64,000 bases of DNA. Source: Shewanella sp. Choline-02u-19 (GTDB lineage: Bacteria; Pseudomonadota; Gammaproteobacteria; Enterobacterales; Shewanellaceae). The stretch covers positions 2,790,001 to 2,854,000 of the forward strand of contig NZ_PJBE01000013.1 of the NCBI RefSeq assembly GCF_002836205.1, in the 5' to 3' direction. Both the position numbers and the translations under genes were made by a program. Below the pieces are notes generated by a model. It had not been told where the DNA came from. It did not search any database and saw only the letters and a list, made by a program, of their open reading frames with translations. Shown piece after piece: positions 43,100 through 51,875 of the stretch (positions are counted from its first letter, which is position 1; the number at the start of each line of letters is the position of its first letter).

Positions 43100-45703
43100 T
43101 TAAGCAGGAGTTTGTTCGTTAATCATATCGACAAAGAAGGATTTAAGCGCTTGTTTGTTTTCATCGTCTAATGATTGCCCCTCTTTATCAGAGACCAAAA
43201 ATACATTATCAACTTGCTCACCCACGGTGGTTATTTTTGCGGAGTGAATATTGAGTTCGAATAACCTGAAACCGTTACAGAAGTGACTCATAAATTGTGG
43301 ATTGTCGAGCGCGGTAACACTGATCAGCGTTCTATCCTTTTTACGAGAGTGCAAAAATTCTACTTTAGCTTCGCTGACAAATGAGTCAATGTTGCTATTA
43401 AGGCGCTTTTTAGGCAGCTTTCTGTTTTCAAACAGCACTTGTTTAAGCCTTTGCTTGATACGATCACGTCGCCCAGCGGTTCTTATTGGATGTTGATCGT
43501 AATCGAGTATTTTTAAAGACTCCACCACATAACCATCTTTAGTCCTAGAAATATTAGCTTGCTGAACCGAGATCTGTAGTGAGGCTAAGGTATTAAATAG
43601 TGTCACAAATAAGCCCGGCTTATCTTTCATATAAACGAATAGATCGCTGCTACCTTTAGTGCTGCTTTCATCGAGCAAAATAAGTGAATGCTCTGCAGGG
43701 TGTTGTGTCATGGCTTTAGAATAGCGAGCAATTTCACTGGGTTGAGCATTACTGAAAAAGGATAACGGTAAGCGTTTCCAAAGCTGTTTAATCACATCAG
43801 GATGTTCACTCAAGCCTATCAATTCTAGCGCTTCATTTTTATGTTCACGGACGATAGTTCGCTGCTCTAAAACATTTTCTAAGCCATTACGCAGTGCATA
43901 ACTAATCGACAAATAGAGATCTCGCAGTAACGTTGCCTTCCAGTTAGTCCACAGATCATCGTTGGTCGCCTTAATGTCGGCAACCGTTAAACAATAGAGA
44001 GCGTCGAGTCTGGCTTTAGTGCCAATCGCTTTGGCAAGGTTCTTAACTTCCGACGGGTCATATATATCTAACCGTTGAGAGGATAACGATAACAATAGAT
44101 GATTTTTAACTAACCAAGCTATCACCTTAGCTTGTGAAGGTTTTAGCTCATGAAACTTAGCAAATTGCAGCGCGTCGACAGCCCCTAATTCACTGTGATC
44201 ACCGCCACGTCCCTTGCCTAGATCATGGAATAAGGCCGCTAATAGCAATACTTCTTTATTCTCTATCGCTTTGTAAACAGCGCTAGGCTGGGCAAGCGAG
44301 GGGATTTCAGCTTTGCCGCCGAGTGAATATAAGTTTTTGAGTAACTTATGAGTATGCTCATCAACGGGATAAACATGGTAGAGGTCGAATTGCATCTGAC
44401 CGACAATTTCACGCCACTGCGGAAGATACGACGCTAAAATGCCATGTCTATGCATTAATGTCAGCGCAAGCCCCATGCCTTGAGGGTGACGAAATAGCGC
44501 GAGGAACTCTTTACGGCAGCGATCAAAATCTTGCAGGTCGCCCAGTAGTCGTCGCCTAACCTGGCGTATTAGTCGAATCGTTTGCGGCGAAATACCATCA
44601 ATATCGTTAGCGTTTTCTGCAATATGGATAAACAGAGCAATAAGCTGCTTACGGTCAACAAAGACATCATCATGGCGAGCATTTATCTGTCGACCATTTA
44701 TTTCGAAGTGTTGATTTAACACTATCGACTTCTTGTCTGTTTGTACCAGTATTTCATCTTTAAAATACTGCAACAACATTTGATTAAGTTCGCTAATCCG
44801 CCTCATGGCACGGTATAGCTGACGCATCATTTTTTCGATGGCAAGGTGACTGTTGTCGCCAAAGCCCATCAGCCTAGCAACATCACTTTGCAAAGAGATA
44901 AGTAGTCGGTTTTCAGAACGTTGTGCTGCAGCGTGTAATGCCCAACGTGTACGCCAGATAAAATGTTGTGACTCTAATAATTCTGCATGTTCGTCGGCGG
45001 TAAAGAAACCGAATCGCCTTAAGGCGGCCATATCTTCTGCTGCAAAATACTTGCGGGTTACCCAGATAAGCGTTTGGATATCGCGCATTCCACCGGGACT
45101 ATTTTTTAGGTTAGGCTCAAGGCTAAAAGCACTGCCTTGTGCCTTTTTATGGCGTTCATCTTGCTCACTAAATTTGGCTTTAAAGAAAGCTTCACTGCTC
45201 CAGAGATCATCACCATAGAGTCTCTCTAACACCTGTTTAGCGTGAGACTTTGGTCCTGTTAAATGGCGAATTTCAAACAGTGACGTTGCAATGGTGATGT
45301 CTTCACACGCTTTATCTATTTCATTCAGAGCTAGAACACTATGGCCAAGCTCTAGACCAATATCCCATAGTTGGGTAAAAAACTGCCCTATTTGTGTCTC
45401 TTGATAGGGACTCAGCTCTTGCGAAAATAATACGCAAATATCAATGTCGGAGTGCAGGTGTAACGTTTGACGGCCATAGCCGCCGACCGCATTAAGAGAT
45501 AGGTTTTCGGTCGCAAGACCGGCGCATTCCCAGAGGTGGAGCAGCAAGGAATCAAAAAAATCAGCGCGTAACTTTACGATTTCGTCGATAGCAACGTGAG
45601 TAAAGTGCTTATTAAAGTAGTTGTCGGCATCTTGGATTACTTTTTTATAATCAGTAATGCCCATTTTTGAACTGAATTGAGGTGATATATCAGAGTCTGA
45701 CAT
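43100..45703 (-). CDS. glnD: Bifunctional PII uridylyltransferase / uridylyl-removing enzyme GlnD
   Basis: 867 residues, normal length. The nucleotidyltransferase site GGYGRQTLHLHSDID is at about 75-90, and SPGGMRDIQTL follows in the middle region. The HD hydrolase motif FHDLGKGRGGDHS is near 490. ACT1 is near 690 (DKPGLFVTLF). The second ACT near 800 reads LDNPQFMSHFCNGF where E. coli has LDQPGLLARVG, so its PGLLAR ligand loop is lost, while the following AKITTVGEQVDNVF is conserved. It senses glutamine and modifies PII. It stands alone, without the map/rpsB neighbours usual for glnD in this group, so it may be a second copy. ATG with AGGAG upstream. Confidence 0.88.
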   Translation of the reverse strand: MSDSDISPQFSSKMGITDYKKVIQDADNYFNKHFTHVAIDEIVKLRADFFDSLLLHLWECAGLATENLSLNAVGGYGRQTLHLHSDIDICVLFSQELSPYQETQIGQFFTQLWDIGLELGHSVLALNEIDKACEDITIATSLFEIRHLTGPKSHAKQVLERLYGDDLWSSEAFFKAKFSEQDERHKKAQGSAFSLEPNLKNSPGGMRDIQTLIWVTRKYFAAEDMAALRRFGFFTADEHAELLESQHFIWRTRWALHAAAQRSENRLLISLQSDVARLMGFGDNSHLAIEKMMRQLYRAMRRISELNQMLLQYFKDEILVQTDKKSIVLNQHFEINGRQINARHDDVFVDRKQLIALFIHIAENANDIDGISPQTIRLIRQVRRRLLGDLQDFDRCRKEFLALFRHPQGMGLALTLMHRHGILASYLPQWREIVGQMQFDLYHVYPVDEHTHKLLKNLYSLGGKAEIPSLAQPSAVYKAIENKEVLLLAALFHDLGKGRGGDHSELGAVDALQFAKFHELKPSQAKVIAWLVKNHLLLSLSSQRLDIYDPSEVKNLAKAIGTKARLDALYCLTVADIKATNDDLWTNWKATLLRDLYLSISYALRNGLENVLEQRTIVREHKNEALELIGLSEHPDVIKQLWKRLPLSFFSNAQPSEIARYSKAMTQHPAEHSLILLDESSTKGSSDLFVYMKDKPGLFVTLFNTLASLQISVQQANISRTKDGYVVESLKILDYDQHPIRTAGRRDRIKQRLKQVLFENRKLPKKRLNSNIDSFVSEAKVEFLHSRKKDRTLISVTALDNPQFMSHFCNGFRLFELNIHSAKITTVGEQVDNVFLVSDKEGQSLDDENKQALKSFFVDMINEQTPA

Positions 45704-46010
45704 GTTTCTCCTGTGGCCGTTTGCATTAAGCCCTATAGACCTTATTTTTACGGATTAAACCGCGATGCAATTCCCTTTAAATGAAAAAACAGGTTAGATG
45801 ATCTAACTAAGAATTACAAATCGACAACAACTTTAACGATTAAGTATTCGCTTATAAATAAACCATGCAGGCAAAGAGGGCTCTGTCTCTAATGACCCAA
45901 ACGGGCTAAATACAAAAGTGAGTTTGATAGCCAGCTGCTTGGTGATTATGGTGGGGATATTGGATTTTATCTGGCGTAGTCATAAGTGTTTCGAGCGGGA
46001 GGTTAGCATC
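45704..46010. other. Intergenic region upstream of glnD, no gene seen
   Basis: AT-rich. A small palindrome (GTTAGATGATCTAAC, near 45793) is the only structure noticed. Confidence 0.4.
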
Positions 46011-46035
46011 AAAAAAGGACGATAGTCATCGTCCC
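46011..46035 (-). terminator. Rho-independent terminator
   Basis: On the minus strand GGGACGAT-GACT-ATCGTCC is followed by six T. It is positioned after the glycine-zipper gene. Confidence 0.88.
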
Positions 46036-46062
46036 TTACATATATTAGCACCAAGGTTAGTA

Positions 46063-46581
46063 TTATTTAACGCTATAACCCTTACCTTCTAAACAAGCTG
46101 AACGGGCGCGATTAAACTCTTCCGTTCCTTGAGTATTACTGCTTTGCACTTCGGCTTGCGCTTGTTGTTGTGTTGCCGCCTGTTGATCAGCTTCATTAGC
46201 ATTTTGTCGACGGCTTTGTCGTCTTGCTGCAACAGCCCCTACAGCGGCACCATTGGCTGCAGCATCACTTCTATCATCATCACCTATCTCTGCAACAACA
46301 GCACCGGTAGCGGCGCCTGAGATTGCTCCACGCATCCCTGAACCGCGTTCAGCACCTTGCTCTTGAGTAGGAGCTGCTGCAACGGGTGCCGCTTGCGGTT
46401 GACTTGGATTGTAACCTGACTCTGTTGCCGCCCATGCATCACAACTGGCTTCATCGGCTGTTTGTTGTTCAGCGGTTTGTCCTTTCTCAGGAAACACATA
46501 CTGCTCGGCCTGAGCGGCACCTAATGAACTTACACATAGTAAGGTTATTGCAAATAGGGTACTTTTATTGACTGATATCAT
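46063..46581 (-). CDS. Exported glycine-zipper (YMGG-like) protein
   Basis: 172 residues. Signal peptide 1-25. The mature protein is Gln/Ala-rich and low-complexity. At about 83-113 a Gly/Ala ladder (RGAISGAATGAVVAEIGDDDRSDAAANGAAVGAVAA split by acidic residues) is typical of glycine-zipper outer-membrane or stress lipoprotein-like proteins. Two Cys (near 48 and 163) could form a disulfide. Function unknown. ATG with TTGGAG upstream. Confidence 0.75.
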   Translation of the reverse strand: MISVNKSTLFAITLLCVSSLGAAQAEQYVFPEKGQTAEQQTADEASCDAWAATESGYNPSQPQAAPVAAAPTQEQGAERGSGMRGAISGAATGAVVAEIGDDDRSDAAANGAAVGAVAARRQSRRQNANEADQQAATQQQAQAEVQSSNTQGTEEFNRARSACLEGKGYSVK

Positions 46582-47049
46582 ATCGTCTCCAATAGCAGGC
46601 TGATTTATGTAAAAGTTGATTTTTAATCAACATTTATTCTAATGATCTATTCAATCATCAATCCATTAAAGTGTTGTTAGAAGTGATTATTCGCCGTGAA
46701 TAAAACTTACTGCCATCATTTACCGACAAACCCAATAACCCCACGCCACTTTTCTATTCCTTACTATAGTCTTGATTTAAATAACGGTACAAATACATGC
46801 TTGCTAATAAACAGTGACTCAAAGAATTGGCAGTCATAAAAAATACTAAGCCAGCCAGTTTTATGAGCGAAAAAACCCAGAATGAGGACTTCAAAAAGCA
46901 CGCTTTTGTATCGATATTTGACTAGGCTACAAGGTAAGTTTATTAGAGTCGATAATTAGGCATAGTGCGTCTCGATGAAACACGCAAATGCGATTGTAGG
47001 CTTGGGTTTAGAATTTGAGGCTGAGTAAAAGGTGGAGATGTCTGAGTTT
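46582..47049. other. Intergenic region, no gene seen
   Basis: AT-rich gap between the glycine-zipper gene and the TetR gene. A 20-codon frame at 46863 lacks a ribosome site and is not called. Confidence 0.4.
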
Positions 47050-47072
47050 AAAGGGCCTCGCTTTAGCCCTTT
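47050..47072 (-). terminator. Possible terminator of the TetR gene
   Basis: AAAGGGC pairs with GCCCTTT over a short loop, 13 bases after the stop on the minus strand. The stem is short and the T run is weak. Confidence 0.5.
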
Positions 47073-47084
47073 TAATCAGCAGCG

Positions 47085-47666
47085 CTAAGCGGTGATATCG
47101 AAAAAGAGTTGGTCGGCAAGTTCTTGCAGTGTTTCACCCTTAGGATGCGTGTGGGCAAAGGTTCTTAAACCATAAATGCCCATGACTAAAAAGCGCGCCA
47201 AATGCTGGCTATCACGTTTATCGCTGAGCTCACCTTTAGATTGAGCTAACGCCAACACATCGGCGATCCCCTGTTGCCAGTTGGCTAGATTCTCGGTAAT
47301 GATTGTTTGCACTTCTTCATCTTGTTGCGCCATTTCATTAAGCGCTTTAGTCAACAAACAAGCCTTAGCGGCTTCGCAACTGATGCACTCCTGCACTATG
47401 TTATCCAGATACGCTTTTAGCTCGACTAATACCGGTTTATTCCCAGAGAAAAACCGCAGAAACTCGGCACTTCTATCGGTTTTATATTGCTCTAAAGCCG
47501 CTAATAGAAGACCGCGTTTATTATCGAACGCACAGTAGATAGAGCCTGGGTGTAGACCTGTGGCTTTAGTGAGATCTTGCATACTCGTCTTACCGTAACC
47601 TTTGTCCATAAAAGCAGTCATGGCAGATCTCAGTACTTTTTCTCTATCAAATTCGGCATTACGCAT
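47085..47666 (-). CDS. TetR-family repressor (NemR-like) of the adjacent ene-reductase
   Basis: 193 residues. Helix-turn-helix at about 8-55 (AFMDKGYGKTSMQDLTKATGLHPGSIYCAF). The C-terminal domain contains several Cys (CISCEAAKACLLTKA, about 93-107), which could react with electrophiles as in NemR. Divergent from an old-yellow-enzyme gene, with three palindromic operators in between. The ATG has GGAG upstream. Confidence 0.88.
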   Translation of the reverse strand: MRNAEFDREKVLRSAMTAFMDKGYGKTSMQDLTKATGLHPGSIYCAFDNKRGLLLAALEQYKTDRSAEFLRFFSGNKPVLVELKAYLDNIVQECISCEAAKACLLTKALNEMAQQDEEVQTIITENLANWQQGIADVLALAQSKGELSDKRDSQHLARFLVMGIYGLRTFAHTHPKGETLQELADQLFFDITA

Positions 47667-47724
47667 GCGAGATTGGCTCCAGGCTTCGACTCATTCATCG
47701 ACTATAAACTGATTGTACTGAATT

Positions 47725-47791
47725 TTGAATGTTTGTTCAAAATAATACTTGAATGATTATTCAAATAAGAATATCTTGAATGTTCATTCAA
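47725..47791 (+). promoter_or_regulatory. Three TetR-type operators
   Basis: Three 16-base palindromes share the frame TTGAATG-N2-NATTCAA: TTGAATGTTTGTTCAA (47725-47740), TTGAATGATTATTCAA (47749-47764) and TTGAATGTTCATTCAA (47776-47791, perfect). They are spaced 24 and 27 bases apart between the TetR gene and the ene-reductase, and so can control both. Confidence 0.85.
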
Positions 47792-47806
47792 GATACCGAG
47801 GTCGTT

Positions 47807-48859
47807 ATGACGGATAACCTATTTCAATCTTTTGCGCTCAACGAGACTATCACCCTACAAAATCGCATCCTGATGGCGCCATTGACTCGTTGTATGGCAG
47901 ATGATGAATTAGTGCCAACTCAAGCCATGGCAGACTATTATGCCCGCCGTGCCGAAGCGGGTTTGATCATCTCTGAAGCGGTAATTATCCGTCCCGATGG
48001 TCAAGGCTATCCCAATACACCCGGCTTATTTACCCCAGCTCAGATAGATGGTTGGCGAGTAGTGACCGATGCAGTACATAACGCTGGTGGCAAAATATTT
48101 GCGCAGTTATGGCATACAGGTCGAGTGGCTCACCCACACTTTTTTGAAAACTCAGGCTCGACTCAGGTAGTTGCGCCCTCTGCCGTTGGCCTAGAGGGAA
48201 GTGTTCCCAGAAAGCGTGATTTAACCTATCAAGTCCCTAAGGCTGTTAGCCATGACGAAATAGTGCAGTTAGTCGCTGATTACTCTCAGGCTGCGGCAAA
48301 CGCGATAGATGCAGGTTTTGATGGTGTCGAGATCCACGGCGCTAACGGCTATCTTATCGACCAGTTTTTACATCACGCCAGTAATCATCGCACCGATGAA
48401 TATGGTCAAACAGCCGAAAACATGGCCCGTTTTCCGTTAGCAGTAATCGATGCTATCAGCGAGCGTATTGGCAGTGATAGAACCGCACTGAGAGTGTCAC
48501 CGGGCGCTTATTTCAATATGGCCGGCGACAATAAAGACCGCGCCGTATTTGACTACTTATTAGCTCAGCTTGAGCTGCGTGATTTGGCTTTTCTACATAT
48601 CGGTATTTTTGACGACAGCATGCAGTTTGATTATCTCGATGGCAGTGCATCAAGTTACGTACGCAGTGTTTACAGTAAAACACTCGTGGGCGTAGGCAGT
48701 TACAGCGCTGAGACGGGCAGCACCGCCATCGCCGAAAATAAATTTGATCTGTTAGCGATCGGCAGGCCGTTTATCGCTAACCCTGACTATGTCGCCCGCG
48801 TTCGTGAAGGCAAGGAACTCGTGACATATTCAGATGAGATGCTAGCCAGCCTAGTGTAA
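47807..48859 (+). CDS. nemA: Old yellow enzyme family ene-reductase (NemA-like)
   Basis: 350 residues. FMN barrel blocks seen: NRILMAPLTRC, LIISEAVIIRPDGQGYPNTPGL, FAQLWHTGRVAH, the active-site VEIHGANGYLIDQFLHHASNHRTDEYG, and LLAIGRPFIANPDYV near the C-terminus. It reduces activated alkenes, N-ethylmaleimide or nitro compounds with NAD(P)H. An upstream ATG (47780) lies inside the third operator; ATG 47807 has GAGGT upstream and is preferred. TetR-controlled electrophile detoxification is inferred. Confidence 0.92.
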   Translation: MTDNLFQSFALNETITLQNRILMAPLTRCMADDELVPTQAMADYYARRAEAGLIISEAVIIRPDGQGYPNTPGLFTPAQIDGWRVVTDAVHNAGGKIFAQLWHTGRVAHPHFFENSGSTQVVAPSAVGLEGSVPRKRDLTYQVPKAVSHDEIVQLVADYSQAAANAIDAGFDGVEIHGANGYLIDQFLHHASNHRTDEYGQTAENMARFPLAVIDAISERIGSDRTALRVSPGAYFNMAGDNKDRAVFDYLLAQLELRDLAFLHIGIFDDSMQFDYLDGSASSYVRSVYSKTLVGVGSYSAETGSTAIAENKFDLLAIGRPFIANPDYVARVREGKELVTYSDEMLASLV

Positions 48860-48964
48860 ACAAGCTTAATGCGCAGAGCTTAATTTGGAGAGATAAGAGT
48901 AAAGAGTTTACTGCGAAAGATTTAGTGTGAAACGTTTATAAAAATCATCAATCCTGTGTCTCCG

Positions 48965-48993
48965 TATTAGTATTAGTATTAGTATTAGTATTT
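48965..48993 (+). repeat. TATTAG microsatellite
   Basis: Between four and five tandem copies of the hexamer TATTAG in the gap after the ene-reductase. Likely to vary in copy number; no gene is affected. Confidence 0.85.
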
Positions 48994-49001
48994 TGAGACA
49001 G

Positions 49002-49035
49002 AAGAGGTTAACCCTAGGGCTAACCTCTTTTTTTT
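49002..49035 (+). terminator. Rho-independent terminator
   Basis: AGAGGTTA pairs with TAACCTCT around an inner CCTAGG core, followed by a T run. It ends the ene-reductase transcript. Confidence 0.88.
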
Positions 49036-49085
49036 ATATCAAAAACCTTAAGCCATTAGCTATTAGCCTAGATTTAGGGGCTGCT

Positions 49086-50432
49086 TTATTTGCGGTCAGC
49101 GATAGCTTTTGCCATAGCTGCATCGGCAATCTCTTCCAGCTTTAGCAGATCGATATCTTTATGGGATTCACAGATAAACCACGGCTCGCGAGAATCAGGT
49201 TCTAACATGATGCCGCTCTTAATCAAGTTATGGGCAAACTCGGTATACAAGTCGCTGTCTGTTTTCTTCCAGTCACGATAGTTATGCGGCACTTCGCTGC
49301 CAAAGTGAATACCAAACATCGCATCAGGACCAGCAAATTTATGCTCGATTCCGTGTTTAGTAAATACCCGCGATAACACCTGTTGAATGTCAGCACCGGC
49401 TTTATTGATGCTGTCATAGGCATCGGTTTCGTTCAAAATCGTTAATGTCGCTTTTGCGGCACTAAGTGCAATCATGTTGGCGGTATACGTGCCACCGTGG
49501 GTGACGCCATTCTTACCGAAACTGATCACATCCATGACATCTTTACGACCACCAAAGGCGGCGACCGGATAACCATTGCCCATGGCTTTGGCATAAGTGG
49601 TTAAATCGGCATGGATACCGTAGAGCTCTTGTGCGCCGCCTTTAGCGACACGGAAACCTGTTTTAACCTCATCCATAATCAACAAGGTGCCATTAGCATC
49701 ACAAATATCACGCAACTTTTGCATGTACTCTTGTGAAGAGGCAATGCTGCCGCAGTTACCTAAAATAGGCTCAATCACGATAGCAGCGATATCATCACCA
49801 ACACGTGCAAAGACTTCATCAATGGCAGCAAAGTCATTCAGAGGCACTGTTTCTAAATGCTCTCGACTCGCTTCAGGAATACCGCCACCAAATGAGGTGA
49901 TCTTTGGTGCCTCTTCAGTGGTGTTGTCCCAATTATCAACATCAGACTTCCACATCATCTCGTCGTATAGGCCGTGAAAACCGCCCTCAACCACTACAAT
50001 TTTGTTACGATTAGTAAAACCACGAGCGGTACGTACCGCGCCAATCACCGCTTCGGTACCCGAATTGGCAAAGCGCATCTTTTCAATATTCGGACACATC
50101 TGCTTAATAAGTTCGATGACTTGGGAATCAAGATCGGTTGAAAAGCCAGAAATAGTGCCACGTTCAGTGATCGCTGCGACCACTTCTTGATCGACTCTAG
50201 AATCGCGATAACCCAAGATGATAGGCCCATAAGCGAGACGAAAATCGATAAACTGCTGATCGTCGGCATCGGTAATGGTGCAACCCAGGCTGCTTTTAAC
50301 GAATACGGTATTTTCTTCACCCCAGTAGCGGTAGCTATCTGCTACACCTAAAGGCATGTTTTTGTGGGCTTGTTTTAGCAGCGCATTGGTAGCGGGTTTA
50401 TTGGCATTGCTCATCTTGTCAGTCTTCATCAT
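49086..50432 (-). CDS. Class III PLP aminotransferase (glutamate-1-semialdehyde mutase-like)
   Basis: 448 residues. FANSGTEAVIGAVRTAR (cofactor phosphate loop, about 118-134), LLIMDEVKTGFR (Asp binding the pyridine nitrogen, near 240) and TYAKAMGNGYP (PLP Lys near 266) mark a HemL-like class III enzyme. It differs from true HemL at the N-terminus (HKNMPLGVADSYRYW) and is not next to heme genes, so a different amino-group transfer is likely. The same-strand neighbours are a nucleoside hydrolase and an ammonium transporter. Start ambiguous among ATGs at 50432, 50429 and 50414. Confidence 0.85.
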   Translation of the reverse strand: MMKTDKMSNANKPATNALLKQAHKNMPLGVADSYRYWGEENTVFVKSSLGCTITDADDQQFIDFRLAYGPIILGYRDSRVDQEVVAAITERGTISGFSTDLDSQVIELIKQMCPNIEKMRFANSGTEAVIGAVRTARGFTNRNKIVVVEGGFHGLYDEMMWKSDVDNWDNTTEEAPKITSFGGGIPEASREHLETVPLNDFAAIDEVFARVGDDIAAIVIEPILGNCGSIASSQEYMQKLRDICDANGTLLIMDEVKTGFRVAKGGAQELYGIHADLTTYAKAMGNGYPVAAFGGRKDVMDVISFGKNGVTHGGTYTANMIALSAAKATLTILNETDAYDSINKAGADIQQVLSRVFTKHGIEHKFAGPDAMFGIHFGSEVPHNYRDWKKTDSDLYTEFAHNLIKSGIMLEPDSREPWFICESHKDIDLLKLEEIADAAMAKAIADRK

Positions 50433-50599
50433 AAATGTCTGGCACGTATGATACAGGGCAAGATAAGGATTGACTATATTACGGATAAATATCTAAAGGA
50501 GCGCATGCAATATTGCGCCCCCTTTTCGATTACCATTCTTTGTGCAGACCCGCCTTCTTACAGTATGGCTGGCGTCTGGCTCTCGTATTAGCGCTTATA

Positions 50600-51562
50600 T
50601 TAGCTTTCGTTATTGTAAGCAGTTAAGCATTCAACAATCAGATCAACAAAGCCTGTTCTATCAATATCGCACAGCACCTGAGTATTGTGCGGACGTTCAG
50701 TCAGTTGATATCGGTCAACCACCGTCATGCCTTGGGTGTATTCGCCCTTAGTTTCAATCCCAACCCAGCAATCATAAGAGGTAAATAACTCAGGCTTAAG
50801 CAACCAAGCGATGGTACAAGGATCATGCAATGGTGCACCTTCAAAGCCCCACTTAGGGTCTCTGTGGTAAATCATGAAGAAATCGAGCAACTCTGCTACG
50901 CACTTGGCGACATGATTGGGGATTTTTCTAATGCGCTCAATATCTTCATCCATGATTTGCGCTTGGTGGGTAACGTCTAATCCGCACATGGTGATGGGAA
51001 TGCCCGCCTTAAACACCATATCAGCGGCTTCTGGATCAACAAAAATATTAAATTCAGCCGCAGGAGTCCAGTTACCGGCAGCTGCCGCCCCGCCCATCAA
51101 GACGATACGTTCAACTTTGCTATGCAGCTCTGGGTAAGTTGATAGGAACAGCGCAATATTAGTCAGCGGCCCAGAGGGGACCAAGGTGACGGGCTCGTTG
51201 CTAGCACGGACTTTTTCCGCTATCAATTCTATCGCAGACTTATTTAGTGGCATAAAGCTGGGTTCAGGCAGTTCAGGACCATCGAGACCGCTCTCACCAT
51301 GAACATTATCAGCAATAATAAGCTCGCGGGATAATGGCTTGATAGCCCCACCAGCAACAGGAATATCACTGCGACCGAGCAAGGTCAGGATCCGCAGAGC
51401 ATTGTTCAAGGTTTTATCTGGCGTTTGATTACCGGCGCTGGTGGTCACTGCCAAAGGCTGCAGTTTACTGCTGCTTAACGCAAGAATAAGTGAGATGGCA
51501 TCGTCATGCCCTGGATCGCAATCGAGAATAATAGGCTTTGGGGAATGAGCTATATGGGGCAT
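50600..51562 (-). CDS. Inosine-uridine preferring nucleoside hydrolase family
   Basis: 320 residues. The N-terminal ILDCDPGHDDAISLILAL holds the calcium-binding Asp cluster of IunH/RihA enzymes. Further blocks are VHGESGLDGPELPEP, VPSGPLTNIALFL, AEFNIFVDPEAA and the C-terminal LHDPCTIAWLL Asp. It cleaves ribonucleosides to base and ribose. CGGAG precedes the ATG. The catalytic His of some subclasses could not be confirmed. Confidence 0.9.
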   Translation of the reverse strand: MPHIAHSPKPIILDCDPGHDDAISLILALSSSKLQPLAVTTSAGNQTPDKTLNNALRILTLLGRSDIPVAGGAIKPLSRELIIADNVHGESGLDGPELPEPSFMPLNKSAIELIAEKVRASNEPVTLVPSGPLTNIALFLSTYPELHSKVERIVLMGGAAAAGNWTPAAEFNIFVDPEAADMVFKAGIPITMCGLDVTHQAQIMDEDIERIRKIPNHVAKCVAELLDFFMIYHRDPKWGFEGAPLHDPCTIAWLLKPELFTSYDCWVGIETKGEYTQGMTVVDRYQLTERPHNTQVLCDIDRTGFVDLIVECLTAYNNES

Positions 51563-51875
51563 CGTTAGACTCCGCTAATCGGCGTGTTATAAAAAATAGA
51601 TAAGCAACATCCTAGTGAGTTGTTATAGAAAAAACTGTGACCTGTTGTCGGGTTTTAGGGGCCAAGTGACCCATCGTGTTCGCTTTAAACATCCGTTTTC
51701 CCGTCTAATTGGCCCGCCATTTTAATCCCTCTATACAAGGTGGTTAAGCAATTTGATGATCCGCAAAGATCGAGTCAGCCCCCATTTAGCGACTAATGGC
51801 TGGCCAGTTCATTGCTGTCCCTTAGCGTTAAATCCATAACCTGATAGCTAAACGCATTGCTGGCTAAGGTTGATT
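51563..51875. other. Intergenic region, no gene seen
   Basis: Gap of 313 bases between the ammonium transporter and the nucleoside hydrolase; no clear terminator or frame. Confidence 0.4.

Noticed and set aside
46863..46925. 20-codon plus-strand frame (MSEKTQ...)
   Set aside because: No Shine-Dalgarno and no supporting context.
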